The position numbers and the translations under genes are program-made. Positions 8,481 through 17,774 of a DNA stretch of 20,751 nt are shown here, piece after piece (position 1 is the first letter of the stretch; the number at the start of each line of letters is the position of its first letter). Under the pieces are notes generated by a model. It was not told the DNA's origin and did not search any database. It saw nothing but the letters and a program-made list of their open reading frames with translations. The stretch covers positions 1-20,751 of the IMG/VR virus record IMGVR_UViG_3300025131_000528; one strand, given 5' to 3'. This DNA comes from a virus.

Positions 8481-10276
8481 TAGACGATTTTTCCTATAAT
8501 ATCAACAGAAGGATATTTTATTTCAAAAACAGTGTTAGCCGGCGCTATCAAATAGCTACCATCAGGAGAAATATTTGAATCAATATCAAATTCTGTACTG
8601 GCATACGTTGCACCAGTTTTGTTGGTTATCTTTACGTTTGAAACATCCAATATCCCCGTAACTCCGTTAAGCGCGGTATATATGTCGCTGATAAGGAGCG
8701 CTTCTCCAATATAAAATTTGGTGCTAAAATGACTCGAAAGTGCGGACATAGCCGCATCAAGTAAGGAGTATTTATCTGCACCCGAAGCGGGCTTCATAAC
8801 AAATTCAATTCCAAGATTAATAATATAGGCATCTAAAATGTCCACCGTGTCATTAATCATTCTATATTCATTTAACCATGTTTTTAAATTATTTTTAATT
8901 GTTGAATTCGTCGTGATTAATTTTCCAAATTTATCCTCTGAAATTACATACATGTTTAGATTTCTTTTGCTCGAAGAGGCATCGCGCTGGCACGAAACCC
9001 GAGAAACAGCCCCAAATTGGGATGCCATTCTATAAGCAAGATTTTCATAATCTTTTTGTGTTACTGCGCGATTCTGTGTCGGGAAAGTATCCGTTATTCT
9101 TTGTTTTAATTCGGCGGTAGTGGGAGCGGACGTGTCTCCCGTAATCGGTAACTCATTAGACACCTCTAAAGACGATATCACGTTATTGATTGTTGTAGTT
9201 ACGAGGGTGTCTGCATTTTCAAAATCCACTAAGGCGCTCTGAACAAAAGAGAGTTGACCGGTCGAAACACTAGAATTTGCTGGATTCGTGGCGCGATAAC
9301 TTACAGTAAGCGTGGTATTTTGAGGAACAATGCCAAGAAGTTCATTTTGATGGAGCCTAGTTGGGTCAAAAGTTGTATCGGTTACGTAATCTTTACCAAA
9401 TACATTAGCCGCCACACTCCCCGGGTCGGCCACAACATTTGACGATCCACAATCGCCACTTCCAAATTGCAAAGTAGCGCTATTTTGATCTTGGTCGAGC
9501 AGAAACTTTCTCGCTACCACATACGGCTTCATCACCGAGGGAACATTATCATTTTTATAATTATTGTTTGCCACCTCTTTGTAAATCACATCTTGCGCTA
9601 GATAATCTACTTCAAAATATTCATTCCCTTCTGAATCCACAACAGAAATGATCTCAGAAACATTGGGATCCGCTATTGTCACCTTCTTAAAAGCTTCGTA
9701 TGCCCCGATAGTAATCTCCTCGCGACCGAAATATCCCGATACAACGTTACCATAAGCTTTAATCGCAAATTGAGATGGGGCGCCAGTTCCCGGATCATTC
9801 ATAGCAACTACTACTGGATTTTGAGGATCTCCAAAGTCTACATTTTCTGTTAAAACAAAATTCAAGCCCGTAGTAGATGTAAATTTTGAACCGCGCTTAA
9901 GGAGGGGAACATACTTTGAATCTGGGCCCAATCCCGTTGCAGAAGCCGGAATCATAACATAAAGCGCCACCTGTCCATATGTCGATGGGCGCCCTGTATA
10001 TTTGTACCCCAAAGCCTTCCCGGTGCGCAGTACATTATCGTATTCGAAAGCCGTGTTCAAGAAAGATTCGTTGACGTTGTAGTCACAATAAAAAGACAAC
10101 TGATCGCCCACATACGCAACAGCATCTATCATCAACGAACCAAAAGACGCCTCGCTGAAGTCTTGAAAGGTGTTGGGATAGAGTCGCTCTGCCACCCCCA
10201 TGAGATCTTTACGAATACTTTCATAATCTCTATGAGTATAATCAATTGGAACCGTTGTTTTTTTATTGCTGGCCAT
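8480..10276 (-). CDS. Baseplate wedge protein, T4 gp6 / P2 gpJ-like (Baseplate_J family)
   Basis: Core component of the contractile-tail baseplate. In T4, gp6 dimers link the wedges into the inner ring and transmit the signal for sheath contraction. The protein is 598 residues, close to T4 gp6. The N-terminal part has the typical DYESIRKDLM helix and the SEASFGSLMIDAVAYVGDQL stretch at 41-60, which matches the usual gp6 start where a short N-terminal helix region leads into an 'open the interior' motif. Near residues 395-420 is the family hallmark NRAVTQKDYENLAYRM followed by FGAVSRV. The C-terminus ends in FEIKYPSVDIIGKIV, as in gp6-type proteins of T4-related phages. The start at 10276 is fixed by a strong AAGGAGAA Shine-Dalgarno seven bases upstream. 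It sits directly after the gp25-like gene, the same order as gpW-gpJ in P2, which strongly supports the call. Confidence 0.9.
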   Translation of the reverse strand: MASNKKTTVPIDYTHRDYESIRKDLMGVAERLYPNTFQDFSEASFGSLMIDAVAYVGDQLSFYCDYNVNESFLNTAFEYDNVLRTGKALGYKYTGRPSTYGQVALYVMIPASATGLGPDSKYVPLLKRGSKFTSTTGLNFVLTENVDFGDPQNPVVVAMNDPGTGAPSQFAIKAYGNVVSGYFGREEITIGAYEAFKKVTIADPNVSEIISVVDSEGNEYFEVDYLAQDVIYKEVANNNYKNDNVPSVMKPYVVARKFLLDQDQNSATLQFGSGDCGSSNVVADPGSVAANVFGKDYVTDTTFDPTRLHQNELLGIVPQNTTLTVSYRATNPANSSVSTGQLSFVQSALVDFENADTLVTTTINNVISSLEVSNELPITGDTSAPTTAELKQRITDTFPTQNRAVTQKDYENLAYRMASQFGAVSRVSCQRDASSSKRNLNMYVISEDKFGKLITTNSTIKNNLKTWLNEYRMINDTVDILDAYIINLGIEFVMKPASGADKYSLLDAAMSALSSHFSTKFYIGEALLISDIYTALNGVTGILDVSNVKITNKTGATYASTEFDIDSNISPDGSYLIAPANTVFEIKYPSVDIIGKIV

Positions 10277-10283
10277 TTACTAA

Positions 10284-10291
10284 TTCTCCTT
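10284..10291 (-). promoter_or_regulatory. Strong Shine-Dalgarno for the gp6-like gene
   Basis: On the minus strand the bases read AAGGAGAA, seven bases before the ATG at 10276. They lie directly after the gp25-like stop codon (10293-10295). This is the clearest ribosome binding site in the window and fixes the start of the gp6-like protein. Confidence 0.8.
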
Positions 10292-10292
10292 T

Positions 10293-10703
10293 TTAAATTG
10301 CTAATTCTAAAATATCACGTAAATTAATGCTGGGTATTGAATATTCAATTGCAATATATAGTTTATTAGAATCCTGTTCGGAATCGTCAAATATAATATT
10401 ATCTATCGTAACGGCCGATAAATATTGTGCAACTTGTTCTCTTATCTTAAATTCGATTTCCGCATAGACGCCGGCATCAAACCTTCTAAATAAATAACTC
10501 TCCAATCCCACACCAAAAGTTGGTTCCATTACTCTTTCGCCCGTATGAGTTAACAAAATCATCGTTAAATTTTGCGCAATCATTGGTTCAAGTGTTGTTA
10601 TTAATTCCCAGCCATCAGCCGAACTATTGGTCAAGGGAAGAGCGACAGCCAGGGCAGTTGTCCCACCAGAACTGCCGTTAGAATCACCGTTGCAACTACT
10701 CAT
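10293..10703 (-). CDS. Baseplate wedge protein, T4 gp25 / P2 gpW-like
   Basis: Small wedge protein of 136 residues, the usual size of the gp25-like family. It forms the wedge core bundle with gp6- and gp7-type proteins and starts sheath polymerisation. Residues 49-72 carry the family signature: LLTHTGERVMEPTFG followed by VGLESYLF. It then has a long helix (about 80-96, EIEFKIREQVAQYL) and a beta hairpin leading to a short hydrophobic end. The first 20 residues are Ser/Gly-rich and probably disordered, an unusual extension in front of the core. The start at 10703 has AAGGTAAC about eight bases upstream. It lies 27 bases after the 2341-residue gene and 16 bases before the gp6-like gene, so the three are almost certainly cotranscribed. 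Family assignment is by recognised motifs and gene order. Confidence 0.88.
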   Translation of the reverse strand: MSSCNGDSNGSSGGTTALAVALPLTNSSADGWELITTLEPMIAQNLTMILLTHTGERVMEPTFGVGLESYLFRRFDAGVYAEIEFKIREQVAQYLSAVTIDNIIFDDSEQDSNKLYIAIEYSIPSINLRDILELAI

Positions 10704-10730
10704 TTTTGTGTTACCTTATTATAAATATCA

Positions 10731-13700
10731 TCAATCTTCATTTTCGCACGGTTCTCCATCCGCATTAAATGGATTAGAGCGTAATTTTCGTCGTTTCCAC
10801 CATGGCATTAGCCTTTCTCCTGGTCGTGGACTCATTCGCCCTTTCAATTCAGCCATAAAAGCTTTACCGGGACTCTCTCCCTTACCGAATGTAGCGAAAT
10901 CTCTGGAATTATAATATGATTTAAACAATCTTTTGATTTGCCGTTTAGATTTCGTCAAGAGATCCCGGTCCCATTGATCATAAGTTTTAAAGATTGTCGG
11001 CCGGTCTCTATCTTCATATGCTGCCCAGCCCGGGTTTCCGTAAACATCAACACTCTCTACATATGTATTCCCGTTCTTCTCGGCAGTATTTATATCCACA
11101 TAGCGACCCGGCTTATCGTTGGTGCTACCTTCAAGGTTGGAAGACACCCATGCCCAGGTTGCGCCCTTTTTCACCGTTACTTCGCCAATTGATGACAAAA
11201 ATGCCATATCATTATAGATCGCTGTCGTGGCGGTTATCTTAGAAAGAGGGAAAATATATCTGCATATTAATTTAAATTTGTCATCTTCTTTTAGAAGGTT
11301 TATCAGACACCAGAGCAGCTTGCTATTTGCCTCAAGGGTTTTAAACTCACTAAGAGGCAAGTCTAAAGCATCAACTTCAACCGAAGTCATTTCATATTTT
11401 ACTCCGTCAATTGCCATAGAAAACATTAAGCCATAACGAACACCAAGCTCTCCTTCTACACCCACAACATTACCATCTTCGTCTTCAACGAACCTCAATT
11501 CATTTCCCTCTGGTCCCGGGTATACATCAGAAATATTTTGAGTCAAGTCTTCATTGGAGGATATTTGATATGTGGCTAATGAAGGCTTCATTTTAACGCC
11601 ATCAATTTTGATGTATTTCTCCAAGCCAAAGGGGCGAGTGTCGCCCGGTTGGGGGACAGTCGACTCATATTCGACAACATCACCTATGTCAATACTAGTT
11701 TGATTTACCAGGGGGGCTAAGATATCTTGCTGGTAGCCATATTCTTCTGTGCCCGTATCTGGATTAGTATAGACCCCTTCTCCTAAGTCTGTGGGGCCCG
11801 CCAAAAATACACTGGTGCCTTCGTCATCGATATGGACTACGTATTCTCCCACATATTCTTGTCCGGAGTAAAAGCCGTTTTCAAGATCAAGATCTTCGGC
11901 AACAACAAATTCTGCGCCGGCAGTATAGTATGGAATATCATCCGGCTCTGGTTCAGCGGGAAGATTTGGATATGTATATTTTATTTCATGATCAATGTCT
12001 AGGTTATCACACCCTTGCGTAAAGTTTTCAAGCAAATAATAATCTAAATCAAAAACATCGGGCACCATTTCCACAACATCCAAATTGCTTATAAACTTTT
12101 CACCCATATAATTCAATTGTTCGATTACCAACTCTTTCAAAACCAATTTAGCATCTTCTTCTGTTGCCTTAACTGCTTCTAAAATTTTATCATATCTGTA
12201 TTTTTTCAATTGGAAAAATCTGCGTTTTGTTTCATGTAAGCCATAATCTTCCTCCCTGTCGGCTACAGAAGGTCGGTCATAATTTTCCATCATATCGTTC
12301 AAGCGCGTTAGTGCTCTTACCACATGGGGAGGAGCTTCAATATCCTCATCTTCAAGGCGCCGGGCGTACATTTGCACAGATTGTTCTAGAAATCCATACC
12401 AAAATTTATCATCTCTTGGATTATCTGCTCGGGCGCCGGTGAGATTAGATTCCGAAGCATCCCTAAAGCTTTCTTCCATATTCTCCACCACATACGATGC
12501 GTATAGGGAACTAAAAACTTCTGGAAACTTGGGAGAGAATTTTGTAAAAGTTGCCATCGATTTAATAAAATGAGCACTAGCATAAATACGAACGGCTGCC
12601 ATTATTAAGCCCTGTAGACCAGCCACCGCAGAGCGCTCAAGAATTCTACCATAAGGCCACTCTACCGCACAATCGGGGTGCTGTTGAAGCCTCTCATCTT
12701 GGGGAACAGATGGATATACTTCATCCATTTTATCTTGAATTTGTCCAAAATCAACTAAATCGCTTTTTTGAGGTTTGCATGGGCTCATCTCCGGAAACAA
12801 CACATCAATAAACCCAAGCCACCCCTTGTTCATAAGTGGTTTGATATATAAAGGAGGGCTCATATAATTTCCCCCATACATTATGGGATCTAAATAAAAG
12901 ATTCGATTTTCTCCCTCTTTCTCTTCATTCTTTATCAACCACTGCATGCGGCTTATACCCAATATCTGATCTCTATTCTTGAGTTTGCGTAAGTTTCCAT
13001 CTTCATCTTTGATTTCCGCTTCCCCGTAAGATGTTCCACCCGGAGAGGCTGTCTGTCCGGTGTCAACGACATATTCAACCTCATCCCACGTCAAGCTATC
13101 AAAATCAGCACCATAATTAAATCCTGGCTCATTTGCGGCAACTTCTGCGATAATTGTATTTGTTATGTCAGACATAAAAGCGTCATAACGTTCTTTGATT
13201 TCCTGTTGAGAAAACGGTGCGCCGGAATCGTTAAGCATTTCATGTAGCAAAATGACGGGTGGAGTATAATTGTGGACCGAAGTTTCAAACATGGACATAA
13301 ATGCCGGATATTTTTCGAGGGTCTCTATTGATATCTCATCTAGAGTATTGTCTACGGAAACAAATTCATATTTTAAATCCACAACAACTTTTTCGCCCTT
13401 GTCTTCTGTCACTTTTTTTAATACGTTTCTCACCGATGGTATCGCAAGAGCCGCCAACTTAACATCGAGATTCGTCTCCGGATTGCTAAACTCATATATT
13501 TTTATGCGAGAGAGGCCGACGGCGTTCTTGATTTTCGCGGTGGTGGCGCCGCCGCTGGATTGCTCGGATCCAGCGGCATATAGCGAAGTTTCACAACTTT
13601 GCATCTCATCCCAGGTGCCGCTGTCCGTATCAACGTTGAGGCTTGTTTTAGTGTCTTCGTCGGCGGATTCAGTGGCATATAGCGAAGTTTCATAACTTTG

Positions 13701-16700
13701 CATCTCTTCCCAAGTACCCTCCATCGACTCAACATCTTCTGGTGGTTCATCTTTGATTAAATCTGCATTATAAAATTGTAGCTGGAATCCCCAACTGAAG
13801 CCTTCCTGTCCACCCTCTGGACCAGTTTTCATTCCTTTGGCATTATCTTCAAATAATAACTCGAAATCGGGAGTACCCTTGCGCGCCTTTTTAGTAAAGT
13901 TTACAACGCCGTCTTCCCATGCAGGATCGATTTCAACATTGTAGCCAAAATCAGGGAGTGATAATATATTAATAGCTTTTCTCAAACCTCCTCTTGTGTA
14001 ATCATCCTTATCTTTTACAATCTTAACATCATCTAGAAAATCATTGTTAGAATTATAACTAACTGTCAAATTTGATATTTGTTCTTGAAGCCATTCGGCA
14101 ACAAATTCAGGATAAGCCCCCCTTTGTCTCCAAATTTTGCCATCGGCGCTTCCAACTTCTTCTGACTCCGCAGAGTCGTCGGTATAAAAGTCAACGTAGT
14201 TTTTTGACGGCCAGCCATTGGCTGCTTTTCTCTGGTGTACAGTAAGAGGAGATGCCAGCGTGTCGGAGAGAATCATATTCATCATTCCCCAATTTTTCAT
14301 AAAGGGTCCATTTCCCAACATATCAGTCGAAAAGTCTGATTTAAGTGCTTCTAACTGATTGCCCAAAACGGATGTTGTAGCCGCTATCGATTCCGCCGGC
14401 TCAAAAGGAAGGATTCCATTATCACATCCCGGATCTGATACGAGGGGAGGCATATTACATGCCACATGATTATCAAAATTCTGGAACGGTTTAACGAGTT
14501 CTTCTAAGTTATCCTTTATTCCCTGACGATCACACAGTTTCTTGATTTGTTCCGGGCTAGCGCGATCTTGCATTAGCGTAGCCCGCAATTCACAAAATTG
14601 TTCAATTTGCTCAGGGGTGGCACACAAAGTAGGATTGGCGGGTACCATTTCATTTACCGGGGTCGAATCTACCAATCTCTTAATATTATCTTTAAAGTCT
14701 AGCGGCATCAAATTACCTATATTTTTAAACATGCTTTTGACGCCAGTTTCACTATGGAGGGCGGGGAATTGAGGGTATTCGTATGACAAAAAGGTTGCAA
14801 TAACCTGGGTAGCTTCGCCGGCATCTTGTCCCAACACTAACTTATTCACTTCGTCTGAGGTGGCCACAGATGAAATCCCGCCGACCATTTCGAGAACCAA
14901 TTCTGAATCAGCCATGGCGGCGCCGGCGTCCCCCATTAATGCCACCAAATCCACTATTGTTTGATTTACTGTATCATCATCTACATCTGGTCCACAAATT
15001 GACTCTTTAATTACGCTAGCCAAGCCCGTTCGGTTGCCTGTAGCTAATGCCGCTGTCACATCTCCAACAAGTTCAAGTGTTTGACAAATCGCAGTTCCAA
15101 GTAATTCGCACAATTTAATAAATATTTTGGCTACTATTGCGATTAGCAACTCTTTAATCACTTGTGTTGCTACCTGAAAAAGAATCCACATAATGTCCTT
15201 CCAATTCATTGTAATGTAAAAAGGATTTTTAAAAGCAATTTCAGGCCACACAAAATCTCTACCGCATGTCCACGGGAGTTCAAAATCCTTAATAATGTCT
15301 ACAAAACTTGGATCCATAAAAGGGGGGCGCGGGCATGCGGTGGTGGCAATAATATTCGCAATAAGGGCCGCTCCAGGGAATGTATTTAACTTATCGACCA
15401 ATTCCAGTTCTTTACCCTTGAAGTTTTCTAATAAAGCCTTAGCATATGCTTCTCGAACGGTACTTTCGCTCAACGAAGATACATCCCCGGCGGCCGCTTC
15501 GGTCCAGCTATCGCCTCCATCGCTTGAAGGTGCTAATGTTCTTTGTGATTGTTCCCTCTGACTAGTTACTTCAGTTTCTGTCATTCCGCCATATCCACTG
15601 GGATCGTATTCGGTCTTCGCGTTCTCCCAGGTGCTCCCCTGGAGGGTGCTCTCTTTAAATGCATCCCAGCCCTGCCAGCCGCGTTCCTCAGAAAAAATCC
15701 CGGCTTCATCGGGAAGATCTTCGGCGCCATCCACATAGTTTCCAATCTCTCCGTCCGAAGCCTCTGCCATATCGGTATTGCTATCTTTAAAAAGATCCCC
15801 ACTCTCCAAGTTTTCTTTAACTAAAGCATCGAGTTCGGCTTGTTGATCGGCGGATAAACCAATAAAAAGTTTATCAAAGTTATCAATCGACATGCCCTCA
15901 AGGGTTGCCTTTAGAATGCTAGCTAGTGCCTCTTCGAGAGTAAGACCGCCAGTAAGACAACGGATTACACCAGCGAGCATATCCAAAAGTCCACATAGTT
16001 TTAATCTATCCCATACATCTCCTACTTCGGTTCTCCATGGCCCGAGGCCGAGGTCATATTCCTTGTTGAGAAAGGGGCCCTTACCGGCCGATCCCATCCA
16101 ACTACACAAAAAATCAAACATCGTGGGGTTTGCCTGCACATATTCATATGCCTGCACTTGGGCTAAATCATAAACAGTATCCGGCATTCCGGAATTGACA
16201 CCTTCCCCTGTCATATTAGATGGTCGGGCGCCGCCCGCATCAGCAAGATGTTGCATTTCTGCCGCAGTTGGAATGTGACTTCCTCGCTTGAGTCCCATCG
16301 TCTCGCGCCACTCCTTTACATCTTCAGCACTATTAGAACACAACGCCTCGTGAAACCTGTAAGCAATGGCATCTCCGAGACCAAAGGCGGTGTTCAAAAT
16401 ATCTTCGCCAAGTTGCTTGCCTTCTGCCAGCAAAGACTCGCCGACACAAGCAGCTACAGAACCAGCCAGGCTTTCTTCGTATAAGTCGTCAGGGTAAGTC
16501 GATATATAAACTTCGGGAAATGTATATTTTACTAAAAATTCTGTCCATTCCATAGGAACTCTGGCAACCAAGTCTATTTCCATTTCCACCAGGCGTGCCA
16601 GATAAGCCATGGCGGTTACATCCCGAAATTCCTCATACCGCTGCGCCATCTCGGGACCCGCAACAACGATAGCATCATAGGGGCACGCTATAGTGTAAAT

Positions 16701-17756
16701 CACTATCTTTTTTATCCGATAGTCATAGGTAAAAGTAAAAATAATTTCACCAACTTTTTTCTTTGTACTGCGAAATGCCGCGGCGTCTAAAAAATAACCT
16801 TTGTTGTTTATGTGTGCTTTTAAATTAGTCCAGAGTTTCGCCATCAATGAAGCGTCACGTCCCCAACCCCGATCACCATAATTCTCTACATTGAACACCA
16901 CGGGCTTTCCATAATCTCCGGGGTTTAAATACAAAATGTTAGATGATTCTATCGCACGAAAAACATCTAAATAACGCTTATACAGGTCGAGCCCCTTTCT
17001 AATGCGAATGAGCTTGATTTCCAAGTCGCCAGGCTTAAAAGAAACTTCAATATCAGTGGTATCTACTTCTTCTTCTTCATCAGGGGGAACGTACTCGGCA
17101 ATACTTTGCAAAACTTCGTAAGGAACAGAATACAATAACTTTAAGCGAGACATTGCGCGAGGGGCTAAATCCCAATCAGTATATTCCAAATATGCCTTTA
17201 TTGTGTTTCGCGCGGTCTCGGACGTGTCTTTATTGTAAGCCTCCAAGAGCGCCAATGCTATTTCGTCGGCATATTCATCAAATATCGCGCTCGGAATTCC
17301 TCCATTTTTTTCGTCTGTTGCGGGACAGGCGTCGGTAGCTGCTATCGATTCCAGTTGTCCCGGATCGAGGTCTTCAGGTGGTGTGTCACCCGGTACGTCT
17401 TTCGGGTCAGATGTGGGTTCTTCATCGAGCCAACCTGACTCGAAAGACGTATCGCTCTCCGAACCTCTAGTTTCGCGGCGGGCTGATGCCACTCCGTCAG
17501 CGCTGCTTCGCTGTTTCGTTTCTTCTTCGGGTCCAGTCGTAGTTCGTGGAGTGCCCTTGGTAATCTGATATTTACAAATCTTTTCATTTAAAAAAGGTTC
17601 CCACTTGCGCCTATTCTGCCATATGGGAGTGATGGCGCACGGGTTGGGTATGCAACCGGGACAAAATTCCTCGTTTACTTCTGGAAATTCTCCACAAACG
17701 TCAATTAAGCCATCACCATTTGCGTCTTGATATTGTAAAAATTTTGAATCAGCCAT
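10731..17756 (-). CDS. Giant putative baseplate/virion protein of unknown family (2341 aa)
   Basis: I do not recognise a named family. The N-terminus has a calcium-loop-like DANGDGLIDVC (residues 10-20), then a Cys/Pro cluster FCPGCIPNPC, then an acidic Pro/Ser/Thr-rich linker (about 70-145) that looks disordered. Most of the rest mixes long helical stretches with acidic loops and contains about thirty cysteines. Residues about 854-890 form a strongly hydrophobic stretch starting DIMWILFQVATQVIKELL. Two internal repeats occur: a 20-residue period at 1046-1085 and a 33-residue period at about 1346-1396. The C-terminus is basic then acidic (WWKRRKLR, ending CENED). AAGG about nine bases before the ATG supports the start. 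Lying between the putative hub/spike genes and the gp25-like gene suggests a baseplate role, perhaps replacing gp7- or gp53-type proteins. A tape measure protein is a less likely alternative given its cysteines and acidic loops. The gene is certain; the function is not. Confidence 0.9.
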   Translation of the reverse strand: MADSKFLQYQDANGDGLIDVCGEFPEVNEEFCPGCIPNPCAITPIWQNRRKWEPFLNEKICKYQITKGTPRTTTGPEEETKQRSSADGVASARRETRGSESDTSFESGWLDEEPTSDPKDVPGDTPPEDLDPGQLESIAATDACPATDEKNGGIPSAIFDEYADEIALALLEAYNKDTSETARNTIKAYLEYTDWDLAPRAMSRLKLLYSVPYEVLQSIAEYVPPDEEEEVDTTDIEVSFKPGDLEIKLIRIRKGLDLYKRYLDVFRAIESSNILYLNPGDYGKPVVFNVENYGDRGWGRDASLMAKLWTNLKAHINNKGYFLDAAAFRSTKKKVGEIIFTFTYDYRIKKIVIYTIACPYDAIVVAGPEMAQRYEEFRDVTAMAYLARLVEMEIDLVARVPMEWTEFLVKYTFPEVYISTYPDDLYEESLAGSVAACVGESLLAEGKQLGEDILNTAFGLGDAIAYRFHEALCSNSAEDVKEWRETMGLKRGSHIPTAAEMQHLADAGGARPSNMTGEGVNSGMPDTVYDLAQVQAYEYVQANPTMFDFLCSWMGSAGKGPFLNKEYDLGLGPWRTEVGDVWDRLKLCGLLDMLAGVIRCLTGGLTLEEALASILKATLEGMSIDNFDKLFIGLSADQQAELDALVKENLESGDLFKDSNTDMAEASDGEIGNYVDGAEDLPDEAGIFSEERGWQGWDAFKESTLQGSTWENAKTEYDPSGYGGMTETEVTSQREQSQRTLAPSSDGGDSWTEAAAGDVSSLSESTVREAYAKALLENFKGKELELVDKLNTFPGAALIANIIATTACPRPPFMDPSFVDIIKDFELPWTCGRDFVWPEIAFKNPFYITMNWKDIMWILFQVATQVIKELLIAIVAKIFIKLCELLGTAICQTLELVGDVTAALATGNRTGLASVIKESICGPDVDDDTVNQTIVDLVALMGDAGAAMADSELVLEMVGGISSVATSDEVNKLVLGQDAGEATQVIATFLSYEYPQFPALHSETGVKSMFKNIGNLMPLDFKDNIKRLVDSTPVNEMVPANPTLCATPEQIEQFCELRATLMQDRASPEQIKKLCDRQGIKDNLEELVKPFQNFDNHVACNMPPLVSDPGCDNGILPFEPAESIAATTSVLGNQLEALKSDFSTDMLGNGPFMKNWGMMNMILSDTLASPLTVHQRKAANGWPSKNYVDFYTDDSAESEEVGSADGKIWRQRGAYPEFVAEWLQEQISNLTVSYNSNNDFLDDVKIVKDKDDYTRGGLRKAINILSLPDFGYNVEIDPAWEDGVVNFTKKARKGTPDFELLFEDNAKGMKTGPEGGQEGFSWGFQLQFYNADLIKDEPPEDVESMEGTWEEMQSYETSLYATESADEDTKTSLNVDTDSGTWDEMQSCETSLYAAGSEQSSGGATTAKIKNAVGLSRIKIYEFSNPETNLDVKLAALAIPSVRNVLKKVTEDKGEKVVVDLKYEFVSVDNTLDEISIETLEKYPAFMSMFETSVHNYTPPVILLHEMLNDSGAPFSQQEIKERYDAFMSDITNTIIAEVAANEPGFNYGADFDSLTWDEVEYVVDTGQTASPGGTSYGEAEIKDEDGNLRKLKNRDQILGISRMQWLIKNEEKEGENRIFYLDPIMYGGNYMSPPLYIKPLMNKGWLGFIDVLFPEMSPCKPQKSDLVDFGQIQDKMDEVYPSVPQDERLQQHPDCAVEWPYGRILERSAVAGLQGLIMAAVRIYASAHFIKSMATFTKFSPKFPEVFSSLYASYVVENMEESFRDASESNLTGARADNPRDDKFWYGFLEQSVQMYARRLEDEDIEAPPHVVRALTRLNDMMENYDRPSVADREEDYGLHETKRRFFQLKKYRYDKILEAVKATEEDAKLVLKELVIEQLNYMGEKFISNLDVVEMVPDVFDLDYYLLENFTQGCDNLDIDHEIKYTYPNLPAEPEPDDIPYYTAGAEFVVAEDLDLENGFYSGQEYVGEYVVHIDDEGTSVFLAGPTDLGEGVYTNPDTGTEEYGYQQDILAPLVNQTSIDIGDVVEYESTVPQPGDTRPFGLEKYIKIDGVKMKPSLATYQISSNEDLTQNISDVYPGPEGNELRFVEDEDGNVVGVEGELGVRYGLMFSMAIDGVKYEMTSVEVDALDLPLSEFKTLEANSKLLWCLINLLKEDDKFKLICRYIFPLSKITATTAIYNDMAFLSSIGEVTVKKGATWAWVSSNLEGSTNDKPGRYVDINTAEKNGNTYVESVDVYGNPGWAAYEDRDRPTIFKTYDQWDRDLLTKSKRQIKRLFKSYYNSRDFATFGKGESPGKAFMAELKGRMSPRPGERLMPWWKRRKLRSNPFNADGEPCENED
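13572..13719 (-). repeat. Imperfect direct repeat, two 49-bp copies 99 bp apart, inside the giant gene
   Basis: Copies lie at 13572-13620 and 13671-13719. They differ at 6 of 49 positions by my count. The start-to-start distance is 99 bases, an exact 33 codons, so the frame is kept. The encoded copies are GTWEEMQSYETSLYATES (about residues 1346-1363) and GTWDEMQSCETSLYAAGS (about 1379-1396). The high DNA identity suggests a fairly recent in-frame duplication. The segment is acidic and Ser/Thr-rich and may be an exposed linker. Confidence 0.85.
14502..14621 (-). repeat. 20-residue internal protein repeat, two units
   Basis: Residues 1046-1065 begin ATPEQIEQFCELR and residues 1066-1085 begin ASPEQIKKLCDRQ, an exact 20-residue (60 bp) period with aligned Pro, Glu-Gln-Ile and Cys. 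DNA similarity is low, so the duplication is old or is kept at the protein level. The pattern suggests two similar short helical hairpins, each with one cysteine. It lies within the giant 2341-residue gene. Confidence 0.6.
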
Positions 17757-17774
17757 TATTCGTGCCTTTTTGAT

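Noticed and set aside
10720-10727. TATAAATA, the T4 late promoter -10 sequence (also at 20499-20506 on plus)
   Set aside because: It is on the plus strand, while all genes are on the minus strand. No gene lies downstream in that direction.
11087-11094. TATAAATA on the minus strand
   Set aside because: It lies inside the giant coding gene, encoding a normal D-I-N-T stretch, and is about 390 bases before the next gene start. Coincidence is more likely than a promoter.
10731-17756. Tape measure protein identity for the 2341-residue gene
   Set aside because: Length and a hydrophobic segment fit, but the ~30 cysteines, Ca-loop-like start, acidic loops and place next to gp25 do not. Kept only as a weak alternative.
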